Source: Streptomyces sp. LX-29 (GTDB lineage: Bacteria; Actinomycetota; Actinomycetes; Streptomycetales; Streptomycetaceae). From it: 64,000 bases of DNA. This document shows, piece after piece, positions 24,407 through 32,828 of the stretch; the first letter of the stretch is position 1; each line of letters opens with the position of its first letter. The notes below the pieces were generated by a model that did not search any database, had not been told where the DNA came from, and worked only from the letters and a program-made list of their open reading frames with translations. The DNA lies in contig NZ_CP089746.1 in the NCBI RefSeq assembly GCF_029541745.1, positions 7,945,559 through 8,009,558 of the forward strand, read 5' to 3'. Both the position numbers and the translations under genes were made by a program.

Positions 24407-27019
24407 ATGACGGCAGCGACCGCCTCGACCCGTACCACCGGCGCCCGCCGCGGCCTCGCGGCCACGCTGCTCGCCCGCCGCGGCGCCGTCTACCTGCCCG
24501 CGGCCGCCGGCCCACGGCCGGGCACCGAGCCCCACCCCCTCGTCGCCGCCGGGGTCACGCTGCTGGAGGTCGAACTCCTCGACCGCGGCTGGCTGACCGC
24601 CCCCGGACTGCGCCACGCCCTCACCGCGCTGGACCCCGAGACCCTGGCCGCCGAGGGCCGCGCCCTGCTCGCCGACCTCGACCACGCCCTGGGTGCGGAC
24701 CGCGACCACACCCCGCTCTTCCGGGACTTCCCGGAGTCCACGCCCGCGGACACGGTGGCCTTCTACGCCGACCGCGTGCGTTCCCTCCTCCTCCAGGCCC
24801 CCGAGCAGCCCTGCGTGCACTGCGGCGCCGAGACCACCGTCCGCGCCCTGTCGCCGTGCGCACACCTGGTGTGCGCCGCGTGCTTCGACGGCGCCGACTT
24901 CTCCGCCTGCCCCCTGTGCCACCGCCGCCTCGACGCCCGGGACCCCTTTCTGCGTCCGGAGCGCACCCGCCGCCCCGCCCACCCGGACCGCGCCCTGCCG
25001 GCCCGGCTGCGCGTCCTCCACCACGGCGGCGACCACACCGCCCGGACGGCCGACGCGGGCCGCGAACTGGCCACCCTGCTGGGCCGCACCGGGGCACTGA
25101 GCCCCCAGGACACCGACGACCTGCACGCGCTGCTGACCACCCGGGAGCGCACCGAACTCTCCTGGCTGCCCACCGCCGTTCCGGCCCGCGAGACCAAGGC
25201 CCGCGTCCTCGCCTGGCTGCTCGCCGACCCGGCCGCGCACCCGGTGACCATCCCCGCGGCCACCGCGCTCATCGACACGGCCACCGACATCCTGCGACTG
25301 GCGGTCGCCCTCTCCGGAGGAGACGCCGGCCTGGTCGCGGTGGGTCGCTTCGGCCCGATCGCCCGCCCCCTGCGCCGGGCACTCCTGGCAGCCCTCGACC
25401 GACTCGACCCGACGCTGGCCGTCGAGGACATGCGCCGCCACCCACGGGAGTGGAAGCACCTCGCGGAGCGGCTCCACGCCTTCGAGTACGCACGGCGCTA
25501 CCCCCAAGCGACCCTCGCCGTCGCGGCGCTGCGCGACACACGCCTCACCGACGACGCCCTCTCCGCCCGACTGCGCGCCACCGCCGCGCACACCCCGTCG
25601 GCCCGCGCGGACGGGGACCGGCTGCGCCTCCCGCACTGGCCCGCCCGGGTCGAGGCCGCCCTTGCCGCGGCGGACGTCGACACCGCCGTCGCGTTGCTGA
25701 CCCTGCGCCCCGGACAGCTGCTGCGCCGTCTGGACCACCTGCTGCGGCTGGCGGACGAGGACGGCGTCGAGACCGTGCTGACCGCCGTGCGGGAGGTGGC
25801 CGGCCGGGTCTCCCCGGCGGTGCTGCTGTCCGCCCTCGGCGCGCTCCGTACCCGCGCCCGAAAGGGCGACGAGCGCGTCTTCTTCCCCAAGGGCGGCCGC
25901 GCGCAGACGCATATCGTCCCCGACGAGCGGGCTCCTCTGCCCGCCGAGGCGGTGGCCCGCGCGGTCGACACCCTGACCGCGGAGGTGCTCCGACGCGCCG
26001 GCACGCTGCCCCCCGTCGAGCTCGCCGTCGTCGACGCCGCCCTGGACGGCCTGGTCGCGCCCTTCGCGGAGCGCACCGCCTCCCGCGCCCTGGTGACGCT
26101 GCCCCGCGGCAGCGAACTGCCGATCCCCGCCGGCCGCACCCTGCGGCTCTTCCTCCACTGGACGGAGAGCGACACCTCCGGCGTCACCGACCTCGACCTC
26201 TCCGTCGCGCTGTTCGACGCCGCCTGGAAGCACGTCGGGACCTGCGACTACTCCAGCCTCCGGTACGCCGACGACGCCGCCGTGCACTCCGGCGACCTCA
26301 CCAGCGCCCCCGCGCCCGACGGCTCCACCGAGTTCGTCGACCTGGACCTCGACAAGCTCGCCGCGGCCGGCGTCCGCTACCTGGTCACCGTGGTCTTCTC
26401 GTACAACAGCGTGCCGTTCGACCTCCTCGCCGACGCCTTCGCCGGGCTCATGGTCCGCGACGAACCCGGCGCGACCGGGCCGGCGTTCGACCCCCGCCAG
26501 GTCGAGCAGCGCTTCGACCTGACCAGCCCGTCCAACGCCAGCGTCCCCATGGTCGTCGACGTGGCCGGCCGCACCATGCGATGGCTCGACGTCGCCAGCG
26601 GCGTCACCGGCGACCACCACGCGGTGCACCGGCACGCCGACGAGCTGACGACCCTCGGCCACGGCCTCACCGGCCTGTTCACCTCCGGCGCCCGCGTCGG
26701 CCTCGGCGAGATCGCCACCTGGCAGGCCGCGGCCCGCGCGCGCACGGTCGTCGTCCGGCACCTCGACGGATCGCGGAGCGTCTACCGGCGGCGCGCCGCC
26801 GAGGACCCCGCCGCCTTCGCCGCCCGCATCGGCACACCCGCCACCGACGAGACGCCCGCCCCGGACCTCGCCACCGCCCACCTCGCCTACCTGCTGCGCG
26901 GCGACGTCCCGCTTCCGCGGGGCGCCGAGGCATACGCCCTCCACCCGGCCGACCTGGACCCGCGCACGGTGCGCCTGCTGGCCGCCTCCGACCTCGTGAC
27001 GGCGCTCTCCGCGGGCTAG
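24407..27019 (+). CDS. Bacterial RING-finger protein with TerD-like region (MXAN_6230/SCO0854-like)
   Basis: 870 aa. Residues 136-175 contain a cross-braced RING pattern: CVHC, then CAHLVCAAC, then CPLC, with the His in the fourth-ligand position. Residues ~190-520 are helical and repeat-like. Residues ~560-680 resemble a TerD fold (LPRGSELPIPAG, LFLHWTESDTSGVTDLDLSV, LFDAAWKHVGTCDYSSL). This order fits the named family of large RING proteins found near tellurium-resistance-type genes in Streptomyces and Myxococcus. Function is unknown; ubiquitin-ligase activity should not be assumed. ATG at 24407 with AAGGGAAGG upstream. Confidence 0.85.
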   Translation: MTAATASTRTTGARRGLAATLLARRGAVYLPAAAGPRPGTEPHPLVAAGVTLLEVELLDRGWLTAPGLRHALTALDPETLAAEGRALLADLDHALGADRDHTPLFRDFPESTPADTVAFYADRVRSLLLQAPEQPCVHCGAETTVRALSPCAHLVCAACFDGADFSACPLCHRRLDARDPFLRPERTRRPAHPDRALPARLRVLHHGGDHTARTADAGRELATLLGRTGALSPQDTDDLHALLTTRERTELSWLPTAVPARETKARVLAWLLADPAAHPVTIPAATALIDTATDILRLAVALSGGDAGLVAVGRFGPIARPLRRALLAALDRLDPTLAVEDMRRHPREWKHLAERLHAFEYARRYPQATLAVAALRDTRLTDDALSARLRATAAHTPSARADGDRLRLPHWPARVEAALAAADVDTAVALLTLRPGQLLRRLDHLLRLADEDGVETVLTAVREVAGRVSPAVLLSALGALRTRARKGDERVFFPKGGRAQTHIVPDERAPLPAEAVARAVDTLTAEVLRRAGTLPPVELAVVDAALDGLVAPFAERTASRALVTLPRGSELPIPAGRTLRLFLHWTESDTSGVTDLDLSVALFDAAWKHVGTCDYSSLRYADDAAVHSGDLTSAPAPDGSTEFVDLDLDKLAAAGVRYLVTVVFSYNSVPFDLLADAFAGLMVRDEPGATGPAFDPRQVEQRFDLTSPSNASVPMVVDVAGRTMRWLDVASGVTGDHHAVHRHADELTTLGHGLTGLFTSGARVGLGEIATWQAAARARTVVVRHLDGSRSVYRRRAAEDPAAFAARIGTPATDETPAPDLATAHLAYLLRGDVPLPRGAEAYALHPADLDPRTVRLLAASDLVTALSAG

Positions 27020-27157
27020 TTGAGAGGCAGGCCGCAGGCCGGAGCGCCGCCGACCGGTCCGAACATCGGTTTGGCCTCCGGCGGCTGTGGGCAGGGTGGA
27101 GACGACACCGCGACGCGCGACGGGGGCCGCCGGGTGGAGTCGACACGGGGGCGCGCC

Positions 27158-28432
27158 ATGACGGCTGCGTGGAGCGAACCGCCGCGGCCCGAGCGGCGGC
27201 CGGAGCTGGACGCGATCCGCGTCCTGGTGGTGGTCGGGCTGGTGTTCTTCCACTCGGCACTGGTGTTCGACACGCGCGACGACTTCTACGTGAAGAACTC
27301 CGAGACCACCGACGCCACCATGGTCCTCGCGGGACTCGGCGTGGTGTGGGCGATGCCCATGCTCTTCCTGATCGCGGGGTTCGGCTCGTGGCACTCGCTG
27401 CGCCGGCGCGGCCCGGCGGGGTTCGTGGTGGAGCGACTGCGGCGGCTCGGGGTGCCGTTGGTGTTCGCCACGCTCACGATCATCCCGGTGCCGCAGTGGC
27501 TGCGGCTCCGCGCCGCCGACCCCGGGTACCACGAGTCCTACCTCGACTTCCTGCCGGACTTCTACGACGTGCGGCCGGACCCGGCCGACGCTCCCTTCCT
27601 CCTGGAGGGCGCGTACTTCGAGACCGGACACCTCTGGTTCGTCGTGCTGCTGCTCGCTTTCTCGCTGGCGGTGGTGCCGCTGGCGCACTGGCTCGCGCAC
27701 GGCCGCCGGCGGCGGATCGTCGAGTGGCTGGCCACCGCGGCACAGCGGCGCGGCTCGACGCTGCCGCCGGCCGCGCCCCTGGCCGTCATCAGCGCCTTCG
27801 TCGGCCTGGAGGAGGCCTACGCGGGCTGGAGCCGTTGGGCGTACCTGCTGTTCTTCGGCTACGGGCTCGTGCTCGCCGCCGACGAACGGTTTCGGGCGGC
27901 GATGCGCCACGACGCGCGGGCCGCGGCGGTGCTCGGCGCGGCCCTGTTCCTCGGCGGTCTGCCCGGGTTCCTGTCGGCCGACGACCCCTTCACCGACATG
28001 ACCGGTACGGCGATCGGCGCCCGCGCCCTGTACGGCGCCGCGGGCTGGTGCTTGCTGGTGGCGATCCTGGGCTCGCTCGACCGCCGCCGCCTGGCACGGG
28101 CACGGGAGCGGGCTGCGGGCTCGGCGGTGACCCAGCCGGCCGGCCGGGGCCGCAGGCTGTACGGCTATCTGTCGGCCGCGGTGCTGCCCCTGTACGTCCT
28201 TCACCAACCGATCGTGGTGGCGGTCGCCTACGGCGTGGTCGGCTGGGACGCGCCGATCGCGGTCGAGTACACCGTGATCGTCGCGTCCTCGTCGGCCTTG
28301 ACCCTGGCCGCGTACGACCTGCTGGTCCGTCGGACCAGGGTGACCCGGTTCCTGTTCGGGATGCGGGAGCCTGGCCCTCGGCTCTACCCGAGGAAGGCGG
28401 CCTCGCCGCACGGCCGGCAGGGGAAGACGTAG
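27158..28432 (+). CDS. Acyltransferase 3 family membrane protein
   Basis: 424 aa with about ten membrane segments. It opens PELDAIRVLVVVGLVFFHSAL, the acyltransferase-3 signature with the conserved catalytic-site His, and later has LFLIAGFGSW and PLYVLHQPIVV. Such enzymes O-acylate glycans, lipids or small molecules using a membrane-exposed acyl donor. The ATG at 27158 is my choice; in-frame GTG codons upstream would add a Gly/Arg-rich stretch that does not look coding. It lies 138 bp after the RING gene on the same strand and may be co-transcribed. Confidence 0.82.
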   Translation: MTAAWSEPPRPERRPELDAIRVLVVVGLVFFHSALVFDTRDDFYVKNSETTDATMVLAGLGVVWAMPMLFLIAGFGSWHSLRRRGPAGFVVERLRRLGVPLVFATLTIIPVPQWLRLRAADPGYHESYLDFLPDFYDVRPDPADAPFLLEGAYFETGHLWFVVLLLAFSLAVVPLAHWLAHGRRRRIVEWLATAAQRRGSTLPPAAPLAVISAFVGLEEAYAGWSRWAYLLFFGYGLVLAADERFRAAMRHDARAAAVLGAALFLGGLPGFLSADDPFTDMTGTAIGARALYGAAGWCLLVAILGSLDRRRLARARERAAGSAVTQPAGRGRRLYGYLSAAVLPLYVLHQPIVVAVAYGVVGWDAPIAVEYTVIVASSSALTLAAYDLLVRRTRVTRFLFGMREPGPRLYPRKAASPHGRQGKT

Positions 28433-28740
28433 CCATGGCCCCCGCCGCCGACGTTCGCCGAGGTGGCGAACTCGTCCCCCTCTTCGAGCTCGGCCGTGAG
28501 GGTCATGCGGGCGGCACAGGAAGGAGCCGGGGGTCTCACCGGCGAACAGGAAGGCGCGGTGGGCGCCGGACGTGGGGTCCCAGCCGTCGCACATGCCGGG
28601 GTCGTTCCGGCAGCAGAACACCGTGACCACGCCCGCGTCGACGGGCAGCTGGGCGAAGCAGCATGGTCACACCCTGGGCGCCCCCCGATCACCTCGGCCG
28701 GCCACCCGACGAGGGCGGTGTGATCGCCGACCGCACCCGC
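28384..28740 (-). pseudogene. Frame-broken C-terminal remnant of a DUF1963-like protein
   Basis: Protein-like pieces occur in different minus-strand frames: CCFAQLPVDAGVVTVFCCRN, continuing DPGMCDGWDPTSGAHRAFLF in the same frame, then a shift into ATSANVGGGGHGYVFPCRPC with a stop after GEAAFLG. Together they resemble the C-terminal part of DUF1963/YwqG-type proteins, as does the intact gene next to it. At least one and probably two frameshifts separate them. The remnant overlaps the last 49 bp of the acyltransferase gene. Confidence 0.5.
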
Positions 28741-28742
28741 GG

Positions 28743-29711
28743 TCACTGGATGTTCAGGCGGATGGCGTGGGCCGGGTCGGTCGGGCAGACGAAGACGCGG
28801 AGCTCGCCGAAGCGTCCCACGGTGACCTCCGGGCCGTCGTGGCTGCTGTCGACCGTGAGGAACAGCCGCATCCGGGCGCCGCAGGAGCCGCAGTCGATGG
28901 GCGTGAGGTCGGTGAGGTGCCAGCTGGGCCAGCCGCCGAGCTTCCAGCCGGGCCGGCAGGCCAGACCGCGGTCGTACTCGACGCCGCGCGCCTCCGCCCA
29001 GTGGCAGCCCGCGTCGTACAGCTCCTCGGGAAGCTCGTCCACGTCCGGCAGGTCGGCGACCTCCATCGGGTCGAGAAGACAAGGGCGCGGCAGATAGCCG
29101 TCGTGGGCGCGGTCCGGTCGCGGTGGGGCCGGCACCGCGTCGACGCCGGACGACGACCGGTAGCGCAGCTCGACGGTGGGCCCCCAGTAGCGCGGCTGGC
29201 CCGGCGGCTCGCTGTGGTCGTTCGGGCACCACAGCAACTGGAGGACGTCCGCCCCGCCCGGCCAGTGGGCGCCCGGCACGTCCCGGGCGTGCAGCTGGAG
29301 CACGGGCACCATCGGCACACCGGGGCCCGAGGCGTCCTCCACGTAACGCGTCCGCTCCCAGGTGATGAGGTCGAGCCCCGACGCGCCGGCCATGATCTCC
29401 CGCTGGACGCGGGCCTCCTCCTCGGTGACCTGGTAGGACCGCCCCGGATTGCGGCGACGCCACTCCTTCCTGCCCCGGTCGATACGCTGCCAGGTCTCGC
29501 GCTCCTCCTCCGTCAGCTTCTCGCGCACCAATACCAGATGGGGGGCGCGGCACAGCGGCCACGGCTCGTCCTCGGGCCACAGCAGCGGACCGCCCACGGA
29601 GCTGTCCCGGAGGCCGGGGGTGCCCTCCGTGGGCCGGAGCAGCGTCGCCGATCGCACATACGGGGCGAAGGCGGGTATGGCGGCGGTCAGGGACGCGACG
29701 GACGCGGACAA
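28743..29711 (-). CDS. DUF1963-like protein, function unknown
   Basis: 322 aa, soluble. The pattern VGGPLLWPEDEPWPLC near residue 40, VPVLQLHARDVPG, LQLLWCPNDH, KLGGWPSW, and a CysXXCys pair in DCGSCGARMRLFLTVDSS followed by FVCPTDP is what I know from YwqG/DUF1963 proteins. No catalytic role is established. TTG start with GAGAGG upstream is the only start that keeps the conserved N-terminus. A decayed relative lies immediately downstream. Confidence 0.7.
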   Translation of the reverse strand: MSASVASLTAAIPAFAPYVRSATLLRPTEGTPGLRDSSVGGPLLWPEDEPWPLCRAPHLVLVREKLTEEERETWQRIDRGRKEWRRRNPGRSYQVTEEEARVQREIMAGASGLDLITWERTRYVEDASGPGVPMVPVLQLHARDVPGAHWPGGADVLQLLWCPNDHSEPPGQPRYWGPTVELRYRSSSGVDAVPAPPRPDRAHDGYLPRPCLLDPMEVADLPDVDELPEELYDAGCHWAEARGVEYDRGLACRPGWKLGGWPSWHLTDLTPIDCGSCGARMRLFLTVDSSHDGPEVTVGRFGELRVFVCPTDPAHAIRLNIQ

Positions 29712-29813
29712 GGGCGCACCTCTCTCCGGTGGTTCTCGGGCGGGATCAGATCATGCCGGAGGGGTGTGACGGCCGCGGACCCGCCTCGCCCGGACCGACG
29801 GGCGAGTCGGGGG

Positions 29814-29873
29814 TGTCACAGGGAAGCCGTGAGAGGGGAGTCGTGAGGAGGGTTGTCACAGGGAAGCCGTGAG
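29814..29873. repeat. Duplicated 3' end of the ArsR-family gene
   Basis: TGTCACAGGGAAGCCGTGAG occurs identically at 29814-29833 and 29854-29873. The second copy contains the final codons and stop (reverse strand) of the regulator gene ending at 29856; the first lies 40 bp further downstream. Confidence 0.85.
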
Positions 29874-30827
29874 GAGGGTCTCCGCGACCGCCGTACGGGC
29901 GTAGAGGACCGAGCGGCCGGCCCGGTGGGCGCTGACCATGCCGGCGCCGCGCAGCGCGGCCAGGTGCTGGGAGACGCCGGCCGTGGAGATGCCGGTGCGG
30001 CCGGCCAGTTCGGTGGTGGAGGCGGGGGCCTCCAACTCGGTCAGCAGTCGGGTCCGGGAACGGCCGAGGACGGCGCTGATCGCGTCGACCCGGGGCATCG
30101 GCCGGCGCTCCCACAGGGTGCCGGTGCCGCGCGCGGGGTAGGCGAGCTGCGGCGGGTTGGGCGGGCTGGTCCAGGTCAGGATCCGGCCGACGAAGACCGA
30201 GGGGATGAGCAGCAGTCCGGTCCCCACGGTCTCCCGGGAGATGCCGCAGTGCCGGCGGGCCATCCGGAGCGTGTTGTCGTCCCAGCTCACCGTGGAGTGC
30301 AGGTCGTTGAAGAGCTGTCCCGCCCCCTGCTCGGCGACCTGCCGGGCGCGGTGGAAGACCTCGGCGTCGAGCACCGCCCGGATCCTCGCCCAGTAGGGCG
30401 CGAGGGCGAGCTCCCAGTAGGTCTCGATCTCCTCCGTCACCCGGGCCAGCCCGGCCTCCGGATCGGCGCGCAGGGCCGCGCACGGCGCGGTGGCGCGGCC
30501 CAGCGTGTCCAGATCGGCCCGCACCCGCTCGGCCGGGGTGGCGCGGATCGCGGCCAACTCCGCGGCGAGCGTCGGGGTCGGCTCGGTCGGGAAGGGGGTG
30601 AGGAAGTCGCAGAGATAGCGGTCCGGCGGGATGAGCTCGGACAGCCAGCCGGAGTCCAACCCGGCCGCGGCCACCCGGGGCCGCACCTGCTCGACCCAGC
30701 CGCGGTGCACCGGGTGGGCCACGCCGGAGACGAGCAGCCGGAAGCTGGTCGCCACCTCCCACATCGGCGAGATCGCAAAGCGGGTGAGTGCCAGATCGTC
30801 AGCGGAAAAGGCCAGTTCGGAGAACAC
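29856..30827 (-). CDS. ArsR-family winged-helix regulator with long N-terminal domain (DUF5937-like)
   Basis: 323 aa. The C-terminal 80 residues form an ArsR winged helix (ISAVLGRSRTRLLTELEAPASTTELAGRTGIS, then AGVSQHLAALRGAGMV, SVLYARTAVAE). The first ~240 residues are an alpha/beta domain common in Streptomyces regulators with DNA-binding C-termini; its ligand is unknown. It is divergent from an MFS pump, with a perfect inverted repeat between them, so it most likely represses that pump. GTG at 30827 is preferred (GGGGG 6 nt upstream); TTG at 30833 is possible. Confidence 0.85.
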   Translation of the reverse strand: MFSELAFSADDLALTRFAISPMWEVATSFRLLVSGVAHPVHRGWVEQVRPRVAAAGLDSGWLSELIPPDRYLCDFLTPFPTEPTPTLAAELAAIRATPAERVRADLDTLGRATAPCAALRADPEAGLARVTEEIETYWELALAPYWARIRAVLDAEVFHRARQVAEQGAGQLFNDLHSTVSWDDNTLRMARRHCGISRETVGTGLLLIPSVFVGRILTWTSPPNPPQLAYPARGTGTLWERRPMPRVDAISAVLGRSRTRLLTELEAPASTTELAGRTGISTAGVSQHLAALRGAGMVSAHRAGRSVLYARTAVAETLLTASL

Positions 30828-30848
30828 CGACAACCCCCGTCATCCGGT

Positions 30849-30872
30849 TTGATTAAGGTGCAGCTTAATCAA
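30849..30872. promoter_or_regulatory. Operator candidate TTGATTAAG-N6-CTTAATCAA
   Basis: Perfect 9-bp inverted repeat in the 80-bp gap between the divergent ArsR-family and MFS genes, by far the most AT-rich string there. Position and symmetry fit the binding site of the regulator. Confidence 0.65.
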
Positions 30873-30907
30873 TGGTCCGCTGTTCGCGGCGGGCGCAGGA
30901 TCGCGCC

Positions 30908-32242
30908 ATGCTCTCCACCTTCAGCGGACTTCCGCGCACCGCCTGGATCGTCTTCGCCGGGACCGTGGTCAACCGACTCGGCTACCTGGTCACCCCGTTC
31001 CTCGTCTTCTACCTGGGCTCGCGCGGACTCTCCACCGCGCAGATCCCCTACGTCCTGGGCGCGTTGGGTGCCGGAAACCTCATCGGCCCCATGGTCGGCG
31101 GCCTGCTCGCCGACCGACTGGGCCGCCGGCGCACCATGCTGGTCGGGCTGGTCGGGACCGCCGCCGCACACGGCCTGCTCTTCGCCGCCCCGAACATCGC
31201 CCTGCTGGCGGCCGCGGCCGTGCTCCTCAGCGCCGCCGGCACCATGGTCGGCCCGGCGGCCGGCGCGCTGCTGACCGACGCCGTCGAACCGGAGCGCCGC
31301 CGCTCGGCGTTCTCGCTGTTCCACTGGGCGATCAACATCGGCACCGCGGTGGCCGGAATGCTCGGCGGGTTCCTCGCGGAGCGCGGCTACTGGCTGCTGT
31401 TCGCGGTGGACGTGGTGACTTCGCTGAGCTACGCCCTGATCGTCGCCCTCCTGCTGCCGGCCGAGCGCGAGGCGCCGGCCCGCGCCCAGGGCGGGGCCGC
31501 CGAAGGAAAGGGAAACGGCGGTGGATACGGGGTGGTCCTCCGGGACCCGCTGATGCGGGCCCTGCTGCCGCTCCTCTACGTCGGAATGGTGATCTACACG
31601 CTCACCGAGGTCGCGCTGCCGCTGGCCATCCGCGACCACGGCCTCCCCACCACCGCGCTGGGGCTGATGGCCACGCTCAACGCGGTGCTCGTCGTCGCCC
31701 TCCAGCCGGTCGCCACCACCCTGCTGGGCCGCTTTCCCCAGCTCTCCGTGCAGATGTGCGGCAGCGTCCTCGTCGCGCTCGGCGTGGCCCTGACCGGTGT
31801 CGCCTCCACCGTGTGGGCGTACGCGGGAACCGTCGTGCTCTGGTCGCTCGGTGAGGCGATGGTCGGCGGCGTCGCCGGCTCGATTGTGGCGAGCCTGGCC
31901 CCGGAGGACGCCCGCGGCCGCTACCAGGGCAGCTACCAGTGGACGTGGGGCGCCGCCCGGTTTACCGCGCTGGCGCTCGGCACGACCGTCTACGCGACGG
32001 TGGGCCCGGCCGTCGTGTGGTGGTTCAGCGCCGTCGCCGGAGTGGCGGCCGCCCTCGCCCTCGGCGCCCTGGCACCCGCCGTCGCCCGGCGCACCGCCGT
32101 CCCCGGAGCGCCGGCTGCCGCCGCGGCACCCGCCGCCGACGAGGTGGTCGAGGTGCCCGCGACCCTTGCGCCCCCCGCGACTGCCGCGATCACCGCGACC
32201 GCTGGAGCCTCTTCCGCCGAGCCGGCCCGTGCCGCCTGCTGA
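30908..32242 (+). CDS. MFS multidrug-type transporter
   Basis: 444 aa, twelve membrane segments (DHA1-like). The loop 2-3 signature is LLADRLGRRRTMLVG; helix 5 has GPAAGALLTDAV. The C-terminus is a soluble Ala/Pro-rich tail ending in Cys. Divergent from the ArsR-type regulator, hence probably induced by its own substrate. ATG at 30908 with AGGA 8 nt upstream. Confidence 0.85.
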   Translation: MLSTFSGLPRTAWIVFAGTVVNRLGYLVTPFLVFYLGSRGLSTAQIPYVLGALGAGNLIGPMVGGLLADRLGRRRTMLVGLVGTAAAHGLLFAAPNIALLAAAAVLLSAAGTMVGPAAGALLTDAVEPERRRSAFSLFHWAINIGTAVAGMLGGFLAERGYWLLFAVDVVTSLSYALIVALLLPAEREAPARAQGGAAEGKGNGGGYGVVLRDPLMRALLPLLYVGMVIYTLTEVALPLAIRDHGLPTTALGLMATLNAVLVVALQPVATTLLGRFPQLSVQMCGSVLVALGVALTGVASTVWAYAGTVVLWSLGEAMVGGVAGSIVASLAPEDARGRYQGSYQWTWGAARFTALALGTTVYATVGPAVVWWFSAVAGVAAALALGALAPAVARRTAVPGAPAAAAAPAADEVVEVPATLAPPATAAITATAGASSAEPARAAC

Positions 32243-32391
32243 AAGACGCGCTCACGCGGCCGGGACACGGCGCCCGTCCGGATCGCGCGCGGACCGGGGC
32301 CCCCTCCCGCCGGGCGTCGGCCCACGACGCCGGGCCACCCGTACGGGTGTGGCGGGGTGCCGGCGGCGGGAGCGGGGTGGAGGCTGGCCTC

Positions 32392-32610
32392 ATGACCGCC
32401 AAGCTGGTCGTCTACCCACCCGACGAGAACGGGCGGCGCCGGGTGCGCTACGAGGGAAGCGACGTCGGGGTGGCCCAACGCCCCTCCGATGTCACCGCCT
32501 TCGCGGCCGCCGCCGGGAGGACGGGCGTGGAGCACCTGGACCTCACCGACCCGAGGTGTGTGGAGTGGCGGGGAGGCGGCCCGGAGACGTGGGCGAAGGC
32601 GCCGAGGTGA
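32392..32610 (+). CDS. 72-aa hypothetical protein
   Basis: Starts MTAKLVVYPPDENGRRRVRY behind GGAGG at good spacing, with clear coding character and a Val-Gly turn (DVGVAQRPSDVTAF). I know similar small proteins as unnamed hypotheticals in Streptomyces. No transmembrane segment, no known motif. Confidence 0.6.
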   Translation: MTAKLVVYPPDENGRRRVRYEGSDVGVAQRPSDVTAFAAAAGRTGVEHLDLTDPRCVEWRGGGPETWAKAPR

Positions 32611-32645
32611 GCCCCCGCGACGCTCCGGAGAGCCCTGGACGCTCC

Positions 32646-32790
32646 CTGACAGGCGGGTCCTGACAGGCGGGCCCTGGACGAGCGGGCCTACGGACGGCCC
32701 CTGACGGACGAGCCATGGACGGAGAGGCCCCGGACGAGCAGGCCCTCACGCCCCGGACGAGCAGGCCCTGACACCCCGGACGGGCAGTGG
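32646..32790. repeat. Short degenerate tandem repeats downstream of the 72-aa gene
   Basis: Two families: CTGACAGGCGGG twice with a 14-bp period (32646 and 32660), and CCCCGGACGAGCAGGCCCT twice with a 23-bp period (32728-32746, 32751-32769) plus a diverged third unit from 32774. They fill the space before the convergent MFS gene. Confidence 0.75.
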
Positions 32791-32828
32791 CTGACGCCCC
32801 GGACCCTCCCCGTACCGCACGGTCCTGA

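Noticed and set aside
24092..28630. Very long open frame on the minus strand opposite the RING-domain and acyltransferase genes
   Set aside because: It is a by-product of high GC at third positions of the plus-strand genes; its composition is Gly/Arg/Val-rich, without domains or a ribosome site, while the plus strand carries recognisable proteins.
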